A DNA stretch of 64,000 nt from Streptomyces flavofungini. Lineage in GTDB: Bacteria; Actinomycetota; Actinomycetes; Streptomycetales; Streptomycetaceae. The stretch lies in assembly GCF_030388665.1 (NCBI RefSeq), contig NZ_CP128846.1:9024001-9088000 (forward strand). The letters are read 5' to 3'. Of this stretch, positions 33,692 to 42,269 are shown in pieces. Below the pieces are notes generated by a model. That model saw only the letters and a list, made by a program, of their open reading frames with translations, ran no database searches and was not told the DNA's origin. How positions within the stretch are numbered: position 1 is the first letter of the stretch; each line of letters begins with the position of its first letter. A program made the translations under genes and the position numbers.

Positions 33692-34483
33692 ATGGGCGCT
33701 GTTGGGGCTGGCTGCTCTTTGACCAGCGATGATGACGAGAGCGAATTCTGGGGACATGCCCAAGAGGCCACCGGGCTTTTCGTGCCACTGGGGGACGGAT
33801 CACGGAGAGTTGAGTTGCTCGGGTGTTCGCCTCAAGGCGGCCTGCGAGTGTGTATTGACCGCATGGGCAGTAAGCGAGCGCTGGCCGGCAACGCCAATCT
33901 CGCGTTCTTGGACTCATCGGGCGCCAGCATGGGGCAGTACTTCGTCAACGACGTGACGCCAGAGGCCGTGCGGCCCTCGACGAGAGGGGCGGGCCTGGTC
34001 GATCTGACCGTGCGCCTGTGGTGCGACAACGCGCTTCCCCAGTCCGAATGGCCGTGGGAACTCATCCGCGCCGAACAGATGAACCGGACCGGGCTGTGGC
34101 ATTTCCTCGGCCCGACTGGCCGCCGCGGTTGGCTGTCCGTGGCTCTGACGCGTCACAGCTTTCGATCCTTGCCGGATCGACCTTCCGGAGCCACGTTTCA
34201 CCTGGACGGTGAGCACATCGTGGACGCGGACACCTTTTACTGCGCTCTTGGCGAGGCGGTGAACGGGCCAGGCGGCTATTTCGGGTGGAACCTTGACGCT
34301 CTGGATGACTGCCTGCGCGGCCGCTGGGGTGCCGAGTCACCCTTCACGCTGGAATGGCATTCCTCCAGCGTCGCTACGTCGTCCCTTCCTCAGCGCCACG
34401 GTCCGAGCAAAGAGGGTGTGTCGTTGTTCGAAGTCGTCCTGGAGCTTTTCCGTGATCACAGCATTGACGTCATCTTTCGCTGA
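33692..34483 (+). CDS. Barstar-domain protein (orphan)
   Basis: A 263-residue protein. The N-terminal about 165 residues are an uncharacterised domain (ESEFWGHAQEATGLFVPLG ... FLDSSGASMGQYFVNDVTP). The C-terminal 95 residues are a barstar fold: FHLDGEHIVDADTFYCALGEAV, GYFGWNLDALDDCLRG, SLFEVVLELFRDHSIDVIF. Barstar binds and blocks barnase-like RNases; N-terminally extended versions occur as immunity proteins for secreted polymorphic toxins. No barnase-like gene is next to it. Many codons end in A or T, unlike neighbours, which suggests recent transfer. Confidence 0.8.
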   Translation: MGAVGAGCSLTSDDDESEFWGHAQEATGLFVPLGDGSRRVELLGCSPQGGLRVCIDRMGSKRALAGNANLAFLDSSGASMGQYFVNDVTPEAVRPSTRGAGLVDLTVRLWCDNALPQSEWPWELIRAEQMNRTGLWHFLGPTGRRGWLSVALTRHSFRSLPDRPSGATFHLDGEHIVDADTFYCALGEAVNGPGGYFGWNLDALDDCLRGRWGAESPFTLEWHSSSVATSSLPQRHGPSKEGVSLFEVVLELFRDHSIDVIFR

Positions 34484-34500
34484 GTAGGGCACCAGGCCAG

Positions 34501-35078
34501 CTATTCGGGGCTGGCCGGTGCCGAGTGCTTCTTCAGACGGCTGGCCACGTAGCTGGCTCGGTCGCCGCCGTTGACGTGATGCCATTCGTATGCGGTCTGG
34601 TCTGCGAGGCCGAGCAGATCAGCGACGAGTTTCCAGTGGATGGTGTCGACCATGGCGAGGATTGCGCCATTGCGTGCGAGTCGGGCTTCGGGAATGGCGT
34701 GTGCGGCCAGGCGCCGGGCGAGTGTGCTCGCCGAGAACGGTCCCGGTCGCTCATGATCGACCGGTCCTCGCAGTTGGCCAGAGCAGATACGGCCAGGTGC
34801 TTGGGAGCGAGCTGGTGGGCTGCGCCCCACGTCAGGAAACGCCGGATTTCGCCTTGCCGGACGCGGTGTGCGGCCACCCAGCGGTCCACCAGCGGCTGCA
34901 GGCAGGTGCCGAGCGAGCAATCGGCAATCTTTAGCGAGCGTTTAACTTGGCCACAGTCGATGCAGCTCCGCCGTCGACTGTCCCGCCAACACCGTTGGCA
35001 TAGGGGGCGTCCAGCCTTGCGCGACACAATTCGGTTTCGCTGTCCGCAGGATGCACACGTTGTCGAGTCAGCAGGCAC
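34501..35078 (-). pseudogene. Zinc-ribbon integrase-like protein remnant
   Basis: From GTG 35078 the frame reads paired Cys motifs (CASCGQRNRIV, CQRCW, CIDCGQVKR) and VRQGEIRRFLTWGAAHQLAPK, then breaks near 34770; another frame gives STLARRLAAHAIPEARLARNGAILAM and VADLLGLADQTAYEW to 34501. This order (zinc ribbons, EIRRFL helix, then RNGALL...LADLLGL) matches the ends of a recombinase/integrase-like family common in Streptomyces, with the several hundred residues of catalytic domain between them missing. The upstream frame stops 3 nt before this start, so the two were once coupled. Confidence 0.55.
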
Positions 35079-35081
35079 AAC

Positions 35082-35330
35082 TCAGCTTTCGGCATCGAAG
35101 AAGTCCGGTGACAGCATCGGAGTATCCGGAAGAACCGGCCGCAGCCGAGTTACCGGTCCAGGCTCCGGCACTGCGGGTTCTTCCGGCGTGATCGGGACCA
35201 CGAGTTCCTCGAATGTGCACTCCAGGATCTGATACAGAGCCACAAGCACACAGCTGGCCACCTCGGGTGGTTGATCCGCTTGGGGTGCCACGTACCGGAA
35301 GCAGACACGAATCCGCTGATCACCAGGGTC
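35082..35330 (-). pseudogene. C-terminal part of an unknown gene coupled to the integrase remnant
   Basis: Reads RIRVCFRYVAPQADQPPEVASCVLVALYQILECTFEELVVPI followed by a Pro-rich tail and TGA at 35082, three bases before the GTG of the next remnant. Codon pattern looks coding. Upstream of about 35330 the sequence belongs to a HAD remnant on the other strand, so only the C-terminal about 80 residues are left. Family unknown; could be the partner of the integrase-like gene. Confidence 0.35.
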
Positions 35331-35519
35331 AATCCCGCTCGCGGCCCCCGGCTGATGGCGCTGCCATGCGAGCTGGTGTGGGCCACCACATGGTTGTCCG
35401 ACGCGAACGAATGCCTCGCGCTGTGGCTGGGCTTGCCGGAACTGCCCGTCGTTGCCTGGCCCGAGCCGTCCGACGAAGGCGAGCAGGGCGGGGTCCACTG
35501 GAAGACCCGCGACCTCCTC
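35328..35519 (+). pseudogene. HAD-domain protein fragment
   Basis: Reads NPARGPRLMALPCELVWATTW, then NECLALWLGLPELPVVAWPEP and GGVHWKTRDLL, the middle of a Streptomyces HAD-like protein family (WLNPxHGPRLLALPxDLVWATTW...LPELPFVxWPEP...WKTRHLV). The first Asp-rich phosphatase motif and the C-terminal acidic motif are missing. Both ends are abrupt junctions. Confidence 0.55.
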
Positions 35520-35673
35520 CGCTGTGCAGCCAGACCGCTGACAGGTCCCAGCCGGTCACCTCGGCCTTGGCCAGCAGGGATCCGGCCAGGTCGGCCTCGC
35601 GGAGCCGGACGCCGCGCAGGTCGGCGCCCGGAAGACCGGCGTAGGACCAGCCGCCGCCGTCCACCGTCAGCGC
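35517..35673 (-). pseudogene. Pentapeptide-repeat protein fragment
   Basis: The reverse strand reads WSYAGLPGADLRGVRLREAD and LAGSLLAKAEVTGWDLSAVW, consecutive A(D/N)LxG-type pentapeptides forming two to three coils of the beta-helix. About 50 residues remain, bordered by other remnants. Confidence 0.5.
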
Positions 35674-36081
35674 ACCCCGACTGCACGAGTCGAACTGTCG
35701 GCGCGGCTGCGGACCGCGCTCGCGCACTTTGACGCCGTGGTCCGCGGGGCCGCTGCGCTCGCCCTCGGCACACGGGATGCGGCCGACGCGATCCCGACGC
35801 TGATCGGGGATGATCGCGGCGGGCAGGAACGACACGGACGCGGCCGACGCGTCGAGCGTGCCGGCGAGCGACACCGCGCGGGCGGAGCCGATCGCGCCCG
35901 CGCTCGTCGAGCGCCTCGCCCGCGCCACCGCTGGGGCGTCCGCACGCGGACGCCTGCCCAGGCCTTCGCGGGCATCGCGGGAACCACGGCCGCACGGACC
36001 CTCGCGGCGCTGTCGCACCACGAGCACCGCGCCGTCGCGCTGACCGCGACGTACTTCCTGCGGCTGCGTGAGGCGCGGTGA
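35668..36081 (+). pseudogene. HEAT-repeat protein remnant with frame changes
   Basis: Reads VELSARLRTALAHFDAVVRG and AALALGTRDAADAIPTLIG, a HEAT/PBS-lyase-type repeat. At a GGGG run near 35807 the coding pattern shifts frame (MIAAGRNDTDAADASSV ... PIAPALVERLARATAGA) and later returns (AGIAGTTAARTLAALSHHEH) to stop at 36081. At least two indels; non-functional as sequenced. Confidence 0.5.
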
Positions 36082-36448
36082 CGGCCCTCGCCGGAGCGCC
36101 GCGCGGGGCCCGCCCCGTGCGCGGCTCGCGGGAAAGCGGTCCCTTCGCCCTCTCCCAGGCATCCGGTGAAGCCGGACGGCGAATGCCCGCGGCCGGGGCA
36201 CCTCGGTTCACCGCTCCTTCGGCCCAACGCCGTGCGGGGATTCGCCAGGAGGAGGGCGCGTGATGATCGCACTTTCCGCCGCCGCGACGCGGCCGATTCC
36301 CGGAAATACCACTCACGGGTACGTGTTCTCCCACGGGCGCCTCAACAGACACGGAAGTGGATACGCTTTGAGCGTCCTGGCTGGTGAACCGGCCTGAGAC
36401 AGGCGCCATTCGGTCGTTCCGGGCGATGTCGAATCGAGGGGGCCGTCC
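36082..36448. other. Upstream region of the peptide-transporter operon
   Basis: About 370 bp with no supported gene. It must hold the promoter of the transporter operon; GAGGGGG at 36436-36442 is the ribosome site of its first gene. No convincing operator is seen. Confidence 0.4.
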
Positions 36449-37429
36449 GTGCTTCGCTGCTGCGCTCGGCGACTGAGCACCACCTTCGTGCTCGTCCTTG
36501 TGGCGATCGCCTGCACGTACTTCCTCGCCGCGCTGAGCCTGGACCCCCGGTCCAACTACGCCGACCGCAACCCGCCGCCGTCCCCGGCGGAGGTCGAGGC
36601 CGTCCTGAACGCCTACAACCTCAACCCCGACACCCCGGCCGTCGAACGGTTCGCGCGGTGGGTCCGGGGAGCCGTCCAGGGAGACCTGGGGCGCCAGGTG
36701 TCCGGCGCCGACGTGGGCCCGGAATTCCTGCGCCGGGCCATGACGAGCGTCCGACTCGTCCTGGTCGCCGCCGTCGTCGGTTCGGTCGGCGGAATCCTGC
36801 TCGGGGCCTGGAGCGCCACCCTGCGCGAGCGCCGGGGCGACCGGGCCCTGACCCTGGCCTCCTTCGCCGTCCTCTCCACTCCGGTCTTCGTCATCGCGCT
36901 CGCGCTGCAATTGGCGGCGAGGAACATCAACGAGGCGGTGGGAAGCAGCGTCCTCGAATACACCGGGGAGTACGCGCCGGAGGCGACGGGAACTTGGGAC
37001 AGACTCCTCAGCAGAGCCCAGCACCTCGTGCTCCCCAGCCTCACGCTGATCGCGTTCCACATCGCGCTGTTCAGCCTCTACCAGCGCAACACGATGCTCG
37101 ACGTGCTGCACGAGGATTTCGTGCGCACGGCCCGGGCCAAAGGACTCTCCCGGCGCACGGCCCTGCGCCGGCACGCGCTGCGCGTCGCGGTCCTCCCACT
37201 GCTGCCGCTGCTCACATACAACGCGGTGCTGACCCTCACCGGAGCCCTCTTCATCGAGAAGATCTTCGGCTGGCACGGGATGGGGGAATGGCTCGTCGAC
37301 GCCGTGCTCGCCCAGGACGTGAACGTGGTGGCGGCGGTCGGGATCTTCACCGCGGCGCTGGTCCTCGCCGCCGCCCTGATCGCCGACGTCCTGCACCTCG
37401 CTCTCGATCCGAGGAGCAGGATCCCATGA
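36449..37429 (+). CDS. Oligopeptide-type ABC transporter permease (DppB/OppB-like)
   Basis: A 326-residue inner-membrane permease: N-terminal helix LSTTFVLVLVAIACTYFLAAL, a short external loop instead of the usual longer one, and the BPD_transp_1 core with the EAA-type loop FVRTARAKGLSRRTALRRHALRVAVLPLL that contacts the ATPase. It ends with a final helix and DPRSRIP, as DppB proteins do. GTG 36449 follows GAGGGGG. Its stop overlaps the ATG of the next gene by ATGA. Works with the fused permease-ATPase and the lipoprotein to import peptides or peptide-like compounds. Confidence 0.9.
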   Translation: MLRCCARRLSTTFVLVLVAIACTYFLAALSLDPRSNYADRNPPPSPAEVEAVLNAYNLNPDTPAVERFARWVRGAVQGDLGRQVSGADVGPEFLRRAMTSVRLVLVAAVVGSVGGILLGAWSATLRERRGDRALTLASFAVLSTPVFVIALALQLAARNINEAVGSSVLEYTGEYAPEATGTWDRLLSRAQHLVLPSLTLIAFHIALFSLYQRNTMLDVLHEDFVRTARAKGLSRRTALRRHALRVAVLPLLPLLTYNAVLTLTGALFIEKIFGWHGMGEWLVDAVLAQDVNVVAAVGIFTAALVLAAALIADVLHLALDPRSRIP

Positions 37430-40400
37430 GCACGCCCGACCCAGGGGCCCTGCTGAGAGAGGCCCGGGCGCGGACGCCCGGGTACGCGGACCGCCGCGCC
37501 GCGCGGGTCCTGACCGCGCTGCGGAAGCACCCGGCGGCAGTCGTCGGCACGATGCTGCTCCTCGCCCTCGCCGCACTGGCCTTCTGCGCGCCCCTGTTCC
37601 ATCCCTGGGACCCCGACGATCTCGACGCCTCGGCCCTGCGCCGGCCCCCGAGCGGCAGCCACCCCCTCGGCACGGACGGCGCGGGAGCGGACCTCCTCGC
37701 CCTGGTCCTGCGCGGAACGCAGAGGTCCCTGACCGTCGGTCTGCTCACCGCGCTCCTCTCCACCGCGATCGCGATCGTCATCGGCACCGTCGCGGGCTAC
37801 GCCGGGGGCTGGACGGACCGCGTGGCGCTCGGGGGCATCCACGTCTTCCTGGTACTGCCCGGGTTCCTCCTGGTCGCTGTCCTGTCGCCGGTCATCGAGG
37901 ACACCACGTGGCTGCTGCTCGTGGTGTTCCTCTCGCTCTTCAGCTGGATGGTCAGCGCGCGTGCCGTACGCACCAGCACCCGGTCCCTGAAGCAGCGCGA
38001 CTTCGTGCGGGCAGCCCGCCACCTCGGGCTGCCCGCACGGACGGTGATCCGCCGCCATGTGGTGCCCTCGCTGGCCTCCTTTCTGATCATCGATGCGACA
38101 CTGCAGTTCGGCTCCGCCGTGATCGCCGAAGCGGGCCTCGCCTACCTGGGCCTCGGGGTGCGTCCCCCGGAGGTGTCCCTCGGGTCGCTCATCGCCTCGG
38201 GAACACCGAACGTGATGGCGTACCCCTGGCTCTTCTACGCCCCGGCGGGGTGTCTGCTGCTGCTGTGCCTGTCGTTGTTCCTGATCGGTGACGGCCTGCG
38301 CGACGCGCTCGCTCCGGAGGCCTCGGGGGCGCGGCTCACGCGAGGTCCGAAAGGGCGCGCCACAGCCGTGGGCGGCGGGCCCACGGTGAGGGAGCGGCCA
38401 CGCGGGCACGTCCCGCCGGTACTGGAGGTGCGGGACCTTCATGTCCGCCTGCCGAGTCCCGGCGGGACCGTCCACGCGGTGCGGGGAGTCTCCTTCCACG
38501 TACGCCCCGGCGAAGTCCTGGCCCTCGTAGGCGAATCCGGAGCCGGTAAGTCGGTCACCGCGTCCGCTGTACTGGGCCTGCTCCCCGAGCACGCGGAAGT
38601 GCGCGGTTCCGTGCGCCTGCGCGGGCAGGAGCTCCTGTCCCTGGAAGAGAGCGGCCTGTGCCGGGTCCGCGGCAAGGACCTGTCCATCGTCTTCCAGCAC
38701 TCGCTCTCCTCGCTGACTCCCGTGTACTCCGTCGGGTACCAGATCGCGGAGGCCCTGCGCGTCCACCAGCGGCTGTCGCGGGCGGCGGCGCGGCGGCGGG
38801 CCGTCGAACTCCTGGACACGGTCGGCATCCGCGAGCCCGCCCAGCGGGTCGACTCCTACCCGCACGAGCTCTCCGGCGGCATGCGCCAGCGCGTCGCCCT
38901 CGCCATGGCCCTCGCCAACGACCCCGCGGTCATCGTGGCCGACGAACCCACGACCGCGCTCGATGTGACCACGCAGGCCCAGATCCTGGACCTGATCGGC
39001 AAGGCGCGCACGGCCACGGGCGCGGCCGTCGTCATCATCACGCACGACCTGGCGGCGGTGGCGGGCCTGGCCGACCGCATCCACATCATGTACGCGGGAC
39101 GCTTCGTCGAGGAAGGCCCCGTGGACGACGTCTACGAACGGCCCCGGATGCCCTACACCATCGGACTGCTCGGCGCGCTGCCCCGACTCGACGTCGACCA
39201 GGGCCCCCTGACGCCCATCGAGGGAAGCCCGCCCAACGCGCTGCTCGTGCCGCGGGGCTGCCCGTTCGTCCCGCGATGCGCGCTGGCCGTCGAGGCCTGT
39301 CGCGAGCAGGAGCCCCCTCTGGAGACACGGCACCGCGTCGGCCATCCGACGGCGTGTCTGCGCAGCGAGGAGACCGCGATACCGCGGCACCACGGTCCAC
39401 CCGCCGCGAAGGCGCGCACGCGCCCCGCCGCGACGGGGGCCGAGGCGAGCCCGGAGCGGCCCACGCGCGCGCAGCGGCCCGTCGTCCTGCGGATGGACCG
39501 GGTGGTGCACCACTTCCCGGCCCGCCGATCCCCGCTGGGACAGCCCAGGACGGGCCTGGTGCGGGCGGTGGACGGCGTCAGCCTGGACGTCAGGCAGGGC
39601 GAGACGCTCGTCCTCGTCGGTGAGTCGGGAAGCGGCAAGACCACCCTGCTGAGCCGGGTCGTGGAGCCACCGCCGACGCACGGGCGCCACACGGGCGGCA
39701 CGGTGCTGGTCGCCGGTCGGGACATCCGCCGTACCAAGCCAGGAAGAGGGCGACCGCCGTTCCGGGAAGCGCAGATGGTGTTCCAGGACCCCGTCGCGGC
39801 CCTTGACCCGCGCATGACCGTCGAGGACATCCTTACCGAGCCCCTGACGGCGTACGGCTGCGCGCGTGACGCGAGCACCCGCAGGGTCGCCGGGCTGCTC
39901 GACCTCGTCGGCCTCGGCCCGGAGCACCGCGACCGGTTCCCCGCACAGCTCTCCGGCGGTCAGGCCCAGCGGGTCTCCATCGCACGGGCGTTGGCCCCGC
40001 GGCCGCGGCTCCTGCTGCTGGACGAGCCCGTCGCCTCGCTCGACGTCTCCGCACGGGCGACCGTGCTCAACCTGCTGCGCCGCCTGAAGGCGGAGTTGGG
40101 GCTCAGCAGCCTCCTGGTCACCCACGACCTGGCCGTCGCGGCCTACCTCGCTGACCGTGTCGCGGTGATGCACCTCGGACGCGTCGTCGAGGACGGTGAC
40201 GCCGCCACCGTGCTCGCCCGGCCCGGCCACCCCTACACCCAGGTCCTGCTCTCGGCGGTGCCCCGGCCCGAGCCCAGGCTGGAGCGGACCAGGGCCCGTC
40301 TTCCGCTGATCGACGAGCCACCGGGGCTCGCGGACGCCGGGTGCCACTTCCGGCCCCGCTGCCCCCGCCACGCCGACCTGACCGCCGAGCAGCAACGACG

Positions 40401-40491
40401 CTGCGCGACCGAAGACCCGATGCCCTCGGCGTGGGGAGAGGACCACACCGTGGCCTGTCACTTCGCGGGCCCTCACGAGGCCCGGGGCTGA
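37426..40491 (+). CDS. Fused ABC transporter: permease (DppC-like) + two ATPase domains (DppD-like, DppF-like)
   Basis: A 1,021-residue single chain. Residues 1-295 are a DppC-type permease (LGTDGAGADLLALVLRG, EAA loop FVRAARHLGLPARTVIRRHV). Residues about 330-650 are the first ABC ATPase: Walker A GESGAGKS (369-376), LSGGM (482-486), Walker B VIVADEP, H-loop H540, and a Cys-containing oligopeptide C-terminal extension (GCPFVPRC). Residues about 685-1021 are the second: GESGSGKT (732-739), LSGGQ (842-846), LLLLDEP, H900, again a Cys-containing end. These are normally three genes. Linkers (about 296-328 and 650-685) are Arg/Pro/Ala-rich. No stop or frame change separates the parts. Confidence 0.9.
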   Translation: MSTPDPGALLREARARTPGYADRRAARVLTALRKHPAAVVGTMLLLALAALAFCAPLFHPWDPDDLDASALRRPPSGSHPLGTDGAGADLLALVLRGTQRSLTVGLLTALLSTAIAIVIGTVAGYAGGWTDRVALGGIHVFLVLPGFLLVAVLSPVIEDTTWLLLVVFLSLFSWMVSARAVRTSTRSLKQRDFVRAARHLGLPARTVIRRHVVPSLASFLIIDATLQFGSAVIAEAGLAYLGLGVRPPEVSLGSLIASGTPNVMAYPWLFYAPAGCLLLLCLSLFLIGDGLRDALAPEASGARLTRGPKGRATAVGGGPTVRERPRGHVPPVLEVRDLHVRLPSPGGTVHAVRGVSFHVRPGEVLALVGESGAGKSVTASAVLGLLPEHAEVRGSVRLRGQELLSLEESGLCRVRGKDLSIVFQHSLSSLTPVYSVGYQIAEALRVHQRLSRAAARRRAVELLDTVGIREPAQRVDSYPHELSGGMRQRVALAMALANDPAVIVADEPTTALDVTTQAQILDLIGKARTATGAAVVIITHDLAAVAGLADRIHIMYAGRFVEEGPVDDVYERPRMPYTIGLLGALPRLDVDQGPLTPIEGSPPNALLVPRGCPFVPRCALAVEACREQEPPLETRHRVGHPTACLRSEETAIPRHHGPPAAKARTRPAATGAEASPERPTRAQRPVVLRMDRVVHHFPARRSPLGQPRTGLVRAVDGVSLDVRQGETLVLVGESGSGKTTLLSRVVEPPPTHGRHTGGTVLVAGRDIRRTKPGRGRPPFREAQMVFQDPVAALDPRMTVEDILTEPLTAYGCARDASTRRVAGLLDLVGLGPEHRDRFPAQLSGGQAQRVSIARALAPRPRLLLLDEPVASLDVSARATVLNLLRRLKAELGLSSLLVTHDLAVAAYLADRVAVMHLGRVVEDGDAATVLARPGHPYTQVLLSAVPRPEPRLERTRARLPLIDEPPGLADAGCHFRPRCPRHADLTAEQQRRCATEDPMPSAWGEDHTVACHFAGPHEARG

Positions 40492-40579
40492 GGGCCGCCA
40501 GCAGCAGCCGCCGACCTCCGGACAGCGCGCCCGGCCCGGAGCGGTGGAACCGAACGGCACGCGCACAGGAGGCGACGCC

Positions 40580-42259
40580 ATGCACCCCGTCCGTAAGGTC
40601 CTCACCACGGTGGTCGCAGCCGCTGTCTGCGCCTCGCTGGGCACCGCGTGCTCGACCCAGGAGGACGAACCCTCGTCGAAGCCACCGGGCGCGAGTCAGG
40701 TCAACCCCGTGGACCGGGCCGGCCTGAAGAAGGGGGGCACGCTCAGCTGGCCGCTGACCGTGATCCAGGAGAACCTCAACATCCGCCATCTCGACGGCGG
40801 CCACGTCGACACGCGGCGCGTCATGGAGTCGATGATGCCCGTCATCATGAAGAGCGATGACCGCGGCCGGGTGGCACCGGACCCCGACTACCTCGCGTCC
40901 GCCGTGTCCCGCGTGCGATCCGGCCGACAGCAGGTCACGTACCGCATCAACAAGGAGGCACGCTGGAGCGACGGATCCCCGCTCACCTACCGGGACTTCG
41001 AGGCGAACTGGAGAGCGCAGAACGGCAGGGACGCGGCCTTCCACGCGGTGTCCCACACCGGCTACGAACTGATCACGAAGGTGTCCAGGGGAGCCGGGGG
41101 AGACCGGGAGGTCATCGTGGACTTCGCCAGGCCGTTCGGGGAGTGGCGCTCGCTGTTCACGCCGCTTTACCCGGCGTCCGTCATCCGCACCCCCCAGGGC
41201 TTCAACAACGGATACCGGGGCGGAGCGAAGGTCACGGCCGGGCCGTTCACGTTCGCCCACCGGGACGAGACCGCGAAGACGCTGACCGTGGTGCGTGACG
41301 ACGCCTGGTGGGGGGACCGCCCGCTGCTCGACAAGATCGTGTTCCGGGCCCTCGACCCGGGCGCTCACGCCGGGGCCTTCGCCAATGGAGAGGCCGACTT
41401 CTTCGACGTCGGGGTGAAGGCGGCCGCGTACCGAGCCGCGCGGGACACGCCCCACGCGCAGATCCGCAGGGCCGGAAGCCCGACCCACCACCAGCTGACG
41501 ATGAACGGGCAGAGCCCCTTGCTGAAGGACGCCCGTGTCCGGCGGGCGCTGGCGCGGGCCATCGACCGCCGGCGGATCACCCAGGTCGCGCTCCAGGGCG
41601 TCGCGGCCGACGCGCGCCCCCTCGGCAACCACTTCCTCCTTCCCCAACAGGACGGCTACCGCGACAACTCGGGTCAGGTCGGCACCTACGATCCCGCGGC
41701 GGCCCGCACGGCACTCGACGAGGCCGGGTGGCACCTCGACGGCAGCGTCCGCAAGAAGGCCGGGAAGGAACTCGCCCTCGATTACCTGGCCGTGAGCGGC
41801 AACGACGAGCTGCAGAACGAAGGGCGGGTCGTCCAGGCCATGCTCCGCGACGTGGGCGCGCGGGTGAAACTCACGTTCGTTCCGGAGAAGGCGCTCTTCG
41901 AACGGCACATCATCCCGGGGAAGTTCGACCTGACGGTCTTCAACTGGACCAAGAGGCCCTTCCCCGTGTCGGTCAGCCGCAGCATCTACGTGAAGCCCAA
42001 GGGGAAGGACATCCAGCTGAACTTCGCACGGACCGGGACGCCGCGGATCGACGCGCTGCTCGACGAGGCGGCGACCGCGACGGACCAGGGCGAGGCCCTC
42101 GACCTCATCAACCGGGCCGACCGCCTGATCTGGCGGGAGGCGGCCGCCATCCCCCTCTACCAGGAGCCGGGTGTCGTCGCCTCGCGACAAGACCTCGCCA
42201 ACCTGGGCGCCCAGGGCTACGCCTCCGTCGTCTACCAGGACATCGGCTTCACCCGCTGA
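40580..42259 (+). CDS. Peptide-type ABC transporter substrate-binding lipoprotein (SBP_bac_5)
   Basis: A 559-residue lipoprotein. ATG 40580 has a perfect AGGAGG at 40567-40572. Signal with lipobox (VCASLGTAC, Cys 24). The mature protein is a family 5 solute-binding protein: KKGGTLSWPLTVIQENLNI, VTYRINKEARWSDGSPLTYRDFEANW, then RRALARAIDRRRITQVALQG and the C-terminal lobe ending EAAAIPLYQEPGVVA. It captures a peptide or similar ligand and delivers it to the permease genes directly upstream. Length and layout are normal. It ends 10 bp from the convergent ligase gene. Confidence 0.9.
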   Translation: MHPVRKVLTTVVAAAVCASLGTACSTQEDEPSSKPPGASQVNPVDRAGLKKGGTLSWPLTVIQENLNIRHLDGGHVDTRRVMESMMPVIMKSDDRGRVAPDPDYLASAVSRVRSGRQQVTYRINKEARWSDGSPLTYRDFEANWRAQNGRDAAFHAVSHTGYELITKVSRGAGGDREVIVDFARPFGEWRSLFTPLYPASVIRTPQGFNNGYRGGAKVTAGPFTFAHRDETAKTLTVVRDDAWWGDRPLLDKIVFRALDPGAHAGAFANGEADFFDVGVKAAAYRAARDTPHAQIRRAGSPTHHQLTMNGQSPLLKDARVRRALARAIDRRRITQVALQGVAADARPLGNHFLLPQQDGYRDNSGQVGTYDPAAARTALDEAGWHLDGSVRKKAGKELALDYLAVSGNDELQNEGRVVQAMLRDVGARVKLTFVPEKALFERHIIPGKFDLTVFNWTKRPFPVSVSRSIYVKPKGKDIQLNFARTGTPRIDALLDEAATATDQGEALDLINRADRLIWREAAAIPLYQEPGVVASRQDLANLGAQGYASVVYQDIGFTR

Positions 42260-42269
42260 CGGGCCGCGG

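Noticed and set aside
37078..40644. Long open frame antisense to the fused ABC transporter
   Set aside because: No family features; mirrors codon bias of the real gene, whose motifs are all intact.
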